From: Candidatus Dormiibacterota bacterium
GTDB lineage: Bacteria; Chloroflexota; Dormibacteria; Aeolococcales; Bog-877
DNA: 8,804 nucleotides
NCBI GenBank assembly: GCA_003132265.1
Contig: PKXE01000162.1
Span: 10,335-19,138 of the forward strand
Direction of reading: 5' to 3'
Positions within the stretch are counted from its first letter, which is position 1. Each line of letters starts with the position of its first letter. The notes under the pieces are model-generated. The model was given only the letters and a program-made list of their open reading frames with translations, was not told the DNA's origin and did not search any database. This document shows, piece after piece, positions 6,150 to 8,804 of this stretch. The translations under genes were made by a program, and so were the position numbers.

Positions 6150-8222
6150 GTGAACCACCTGGCTGAGGAGACCAGCCCCTACCTCCGGCAGCACCGAGAC
6201 AATCCGGTGGACTGGTACCCGTGGGGAGAGCCGGCCTTCCGGCGGGCGCGCGACGAGGACCGTCCCATCCTGCTCAGCGTTGGGTACTCCGCCTGCCATT
6301 GGTGCCACGTGATGGCCCACGAGAGCTTTGAGGACCCGGGGGTGGCCGAGCTCCAGAATCGACTCTTCGTCAACATCAAGGTGGACCGCGAGGAGCGCCC
6401 TGATGTGGACCGCGTCTACATGGACGCCCTCCAGGCCATGACCGGTGGCGGGGGCTGGCCGATGACCGTCTTCCTGCTGCCGGACGGGAGGCCCTTCTTC
6501 GCTGGGACCTACTTCCCTCCCCAGGACCGCCAGGGACTTCCCGGGTTCAGCCGGGTCATGGAGTCGCTGGCGTCCGCCTACCGAGACCGGCGCCCGGAGT
6601 TGGTCGCCAAAGCCGACCAACTGAGCCAGGCGCTGTCCCCAGTCCCCCTGATCTCGCCCGGCCCCACTGGCGAGGGGATGTCCCAAGTCCTGGCCACCGC
6701 CGAGAAGAGGCTGGTTCAGAGCGCCGAGCCCGAGTACGGCGGCTTCGGGGAGGCGCCGAAGTTTCCCCAGTGCGCGGCCCTGGACTTCCTGCTGACGAGG
6801 GAGGCGCTCAACCAGAGCGCGGCGGCGGGGGAGGTGGTCCGGCGCGCTCTCTTAGCCATGGCCGCGGGGGGGATCAGAGACCAGCTGGGCGAGGGGTTCC
6901 ATCGCTACAGCGTCGACCGGCGCTGGGCGGTACCCCACTTCGAGAAGATGCTCTACGACAACGCCCAGCTGGTGCGCCTCTACCAGCGCAGCTGGCGGGC
7001 TCACGGCGACCCTTGGCACCTCGACCTCGCCCGGAGGACGGCGGACTTCCTGATCGACCAGATGGAGCTGCCCCAGGGCGGCTTTGCGGCCAGCCTCGAC
7101 GCCGACACCGAGGAGGGCGAGGGGGCCTTCTACGCCTGGACCCAAGAGCAGCTCATCTCCGTGCTGGGGCCGGAGCGACTCGAACTTGCGGAGAGGCTCT
7201 TCGGCGGCCCCGGCGAAGCCCGGACCGAGCAGGGGGGGACGGTGCTTCGAGGCGGGCTGGACCCGCAACCTCCCGGAGCCGAATTCAGCCGCGAGGAAGC
7301 GGAGCTGCGCGCGGCCAGGGAGTCGATGGTGCAACAGCTGGGGCAGGCTCGATCTTTGCGGCCGGCGCCCCATCGCGACGACAAGCTGATCGTCGGCTGG
7401 AACGCACTCGCGATCTCGGCCCTCACTGAGCTGGCGCTAGCCGCGGACCAGCCCCGCTACCTGGACGTGGCCCTGCGTTGTGCCGAGGCGATCCTGACCA
7501 GCGCCAGCGCCGACGGCCAACTCCGCCACCTCTTCGACGGCTCCAGCGCCCGCTTCACGGCGACCTTGGACGATCTCGCCGGGATGGGGTTGGCGGCCCT
7601 GGCGCTCCACGAGGCGACCGGGGATGCCAGTTGGTTCGATCTGGCGGTGGACCTAGCGCTGCGGATCGAGACGGAATACCGCGACCCCCTGGGTCCTGGC
7701 TGGTTCGACACCCCGCAGGACCACGACCCCAACCTCAAGGCGCGTCCCCGGAGCCTGGAGGATGGAGCTCAGCCCTCCGGCGTCTCTTTGATGACCGAGC
7801 TGTGCCTGCGCTTGCACGCCCTCACCGGCGAGGGATCCTGGCGCGTTCGGGCAGTCGCCGTCCTGGAGGCCATGGCGAGCGCGGTCGAGCGATTCCCGGC
7901 CGCCTTCGGCGCCCTCCTCTCAGCTATGGCGATCCTGGACTCGGGGCAGATCGAGGTGGCCCTCGTGGCCGCCGACCGAGAACGCTCCCACTGGCCTCTG
8001 CTGCGGCGGGCTCGGTCCGACCTGAGGCCTCAGGTCGTGGTGGGAGTGGGTCGGGTTCGGGCGGGCCATACCGAGGCTGAGCTGGGACCTCCGCTGGTGC
8101 TCTCGCGGCCGCTCCTGGCCGGGGTCCCGACCGCCTACGTCTGCCGGGATTTCGCCTGTCGAATTCCGGTCACCGATGGCCCGGGGCTTGACCGGGAACT
8201 CAGTGGCGCTGGGATCGCATAG
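6150..8222 (+). CDS. DUF255 thioredoxin-fold protein, YyaL/SPATA20 family
   Basis: 690 residues, the usual length for this widespread family of a thioredoxin-like domain joined to an (alpha/alpha)6-barrel. The biochemical role is not settled. The N-terminus [29 protein letters not shown] (2-30) is the family hallmark. The CxxC is CHWC (49-52), and GGWP (101-104) supplies the cis-Pro loop. The barrel half shows GFGEAPKFP (198-206), [24 protein letters not shown] (249-272), [17 protein letters not shown] (315-331) and [12 protein letters not shown] (409-420). It ends with the conserved paired Cys in [13 protein letters not shown] (Cys665, Cys670). The start must be GTG 6150: an in-frame TAG lies four codons upstream and the conserved N-terminus begins at once. 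No ribosome site is visible, suggesting leaderless translation. It probably is co-transcribed with the reductase 43 nt downstream. Confidence 0.93.
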   Translation: MNHLAEETSPYLRQHRDNPVDWYPWGEPAFRRARDEDRPILLSVGYSACHWCHVMAHESFEDPGVAELQNRLFVNIKVDREERPDVDRVYMDALQAMTGGGGWPMTVFLLPDGRPFFAGTYFPPQDRQGLPGFSRVMESLASAYRDRRPELVAKADQLSQALSPVPLISPGPTGEGMSQVLATAEKRLVQSAEPEYGGFGEAPKFPQCAALDFLLTREALNQSAAAGEVVRRALLAMAAGGIRDQLGEGFHRYSVDRRWAVPHFEKMLYDNAQLVRLYQRSWRAHGDPWHLDLARRTADFLIDQMELPQGGFAASLDADTEEGEGAFYAWTQEQLISVLGPERLELAERLFGGPGEARTEQGGTVLRGGLDPQPPGAEFSREEAELRAARESMVQQLGQARSLRPAPHRDDKLIVGWNALAISALTELALAADQPRYLDVALRCAEAILTSASADGQLRHLFDGSSARFTATLDDLAGMGLAALALHEATGDASWFDLAVDLALRIETEYRDPLGPGWFDTPQDHDPNLKARPRSLEDGAQPSGVSLMTELCLRLHALTGEGSWRVRAVAVLEAMASAVERFPAAFGALLSAMAILDSGQIEVALVAADRERSHWPLLRRARSDLRPQVVVGVGRVRAGHTEAELGPPLVLSRPLLAGVPTAYVCRDFACRIPVTDGPGLDRELSGAGIA
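6155..6160 (-). promoter_or_regulatory. Ribosome binding site for the acyltransferase start at 6147
   Basis: Read on the - strand, AGGTGG lies 7 nt before the ATG at 6147-6145, which is ideal spacing. The same bases encode His3-Leu4 of the divergent DUF255 protein, a conserved part of that family, so the match could be coincidental. Confidence 0.4.
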
Positions 8223-8254
8223 GCTGATCGGGACTTCGACGCAGGACGGGTTGC

Positions 8255-8260
8255 GGAGGT
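8255..8260 (+). promoter_or_regulatory. Strong ribosome binding site for the reductase at 8266
   Basis: GGAGGT, 5 nt before the ATG at 8266, is close to an ideal Shine-Dalgarno sequence. It contrasts with the missing site at 6150. Confidence 0.75.
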
Positions 8261-8265
8261 GAGGG

Positions 8266-8804
8266 ATGGTGGCTGACCCCGGGAATGAAGAGCCCGTGGC
8301 CTCGGCGCGTCCGCTGGCGGTGGTCACCGGAGCCAGCGCGGGGATTGGCGAGGCGATCGCTCGCCGGCTGGCGAAGGAAGGGTTTCGGCTGCTGTTGGGG
8401 GCTCGCCGAGAGGACCGGATCCAGCGGATCGCCAAGGAGCTCGGCGCGGAGGGGAAAGTCCTGGACGTCAGCGACGAGGCGAGCGTGGCCGCCTTCTGCG
8501 CCGGAGCCGACGATGCCCAGCTGCTAGTCAACAACGCCGGCGGCGCCCGGGGCACCGACCGGGTCGCCGAGGCAAACAGCGCCGAGTGGCGCTGGATGTG
8601 GGAGGTCAACGTGCTGGGGCTGATGCAGGTGACCCGAGCTCTGCTCCCGGCCCTGGAGAGATCGGGCCGGGGCCACATCGTCAACATATCGTCCACCGCC
8701 GGGCTGGAGGTCTACGAGGGCGGCAGCGGCTACACCGGCGCCAAGCATGCGGTCCATGCGATCAGCCAGACCCTGCGGCTGGAGTTGTCGGGTCGCCCGG
8801 TCCG
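8266..8804 (+). CDS. Short-chain dehydrogenase/reductase, partial (cut by right edge)
   Basis: The first 179 codons of a classical SDR, about 70 % of the usual 250 residues. The Rossmann cofactor motif TGASAGIG is at 21-28. Arg47-Arg48 after the second strand favours NADP(H). LDV is at 66-68 and NNAG at 89-92. The catalytic tetrad is Asn115, Ser143 (NISSTAG), Tyr156 and Lys160 (YTGAK). The run from NNAG through HIVNISSTAG to the YxxxK helix resembles E. coli YdfG-type 3-hydroxy acid dehydrogenases, so a hydroxy-acid or serine-like substrate is plausible. The substrate region lies beyond the window. The ATG at 8266 is set by the ideal ribosome site. The 43-nt gap after the DUF255 gene suggests co-transcription. 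Confidence 0.93.
   Translation, partial: MVADPGNEEPVASARPLAVVTGASAGIGEAIARRLAKEGFRLLLGARREDRIQRIAKELGAEGKVLDVSDEASVAAFCAGADDAQLLVNNAGGARGTDRVAEANSAEWRWMWEVNVLGLMQVTRALLPALERSGRGHIVNISSTAGLEVYEGGSGYTGAKHAVHAISQTLRLELSGRPV

Noticed and set aside
4713..6153. + strand open frames opposite the glycosyltransferase and acyltransferase genes
   Set aside because: No family motifs; the opposite strand carries EX7E and HxxxxD motifs in frame.
6048..8696. - strand frames (6048-6686, 6852-7373, 7920-8696) and the + strand frame 6770-7429 overlapping the DUF255 and SDR genes
   Set aside because: The DUF255 and SDR frames show family motifs throughout; these others are shadows.

Overview
A gene-dense, high-GC (roughly 70 % by eye) bacterial chromosomal window. 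It holds seven confident protein genes, one possible small gene and one structured intergenic region. I see no transposase, phage gene, CRISPR array, tRNA or rRNA. The organism is probably an actinobacterium or another high-GC, monoderm-like lineage such as Chloroflexota or Dormibacterota. The reasons are strong G/C bias at third codon positions, GTG/TTG starts, apparent leaderless translation, and a PatA-like acyltransferase followed by a GT4 glycosyltransferase. The sequence alone does not fix the phylum.

Layout. Positions 1-320 hold no convincing gene but contain a long imperfect hairpin (110-192) between two relatively AT-rich patches. A short membrane-anchored protein of unknown function (321-848, +) follows. 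It converges, with a 5-nt gap, on a leftward block running from 6147 down to 854. In transcription order that block is a lysophospholipid/lipid A-type acyltransferase (6147-5197), a GT4 glycosyltransferase (5216-4035, overlapping the previous gene by 20 nt), a possible 49-residue small protein (3988-3839), a DegV/FakB-family fatty-acid-binding protein (3824-2958), a PlsY-family membrane acyltransferase (2961-2272, 4-nt overlap) and class II fumarase (2275-854, overlapping stop/start). On the right, a DUF255/YyaL/SPATA20-type thioredoxin-fold protein (6150-8222, +) starts 2 nt from the start of the divergent acyltransferase gene. It is followed by a short-chain dehydrogenase/reductase (8266 to beyond the right edge).

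How the genes fit together. Four of the five confident leftward genes fit a membrane-lipid theme. DegV/FakB proteins carry fatty acids for phosphorylation, PlsY uses acyl-phosphate to acylate glycerol-3-phosphate, and an HxxxxD acyltransferase beside a GT4 enzyme resembles the patA-pimA arrangement used for glycolipid assembly. Fumarase looks like a co-transcribed housekeeping passenger.

The most unusual point is that the PlsY-like protein keeps the fold signature but is altered or lacking at nearly every recognised motif position (GSGN to GTGK, the motif 1 Arg to His, GH to GN, GGKG to GGRG, no motif 3). The neighbouring DegV protein also lacks the usual SGT element. This could be a variant acyl-transfer module with a different donor or acceptor. 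I found no clear defence, mobile or otherwise exotic system.
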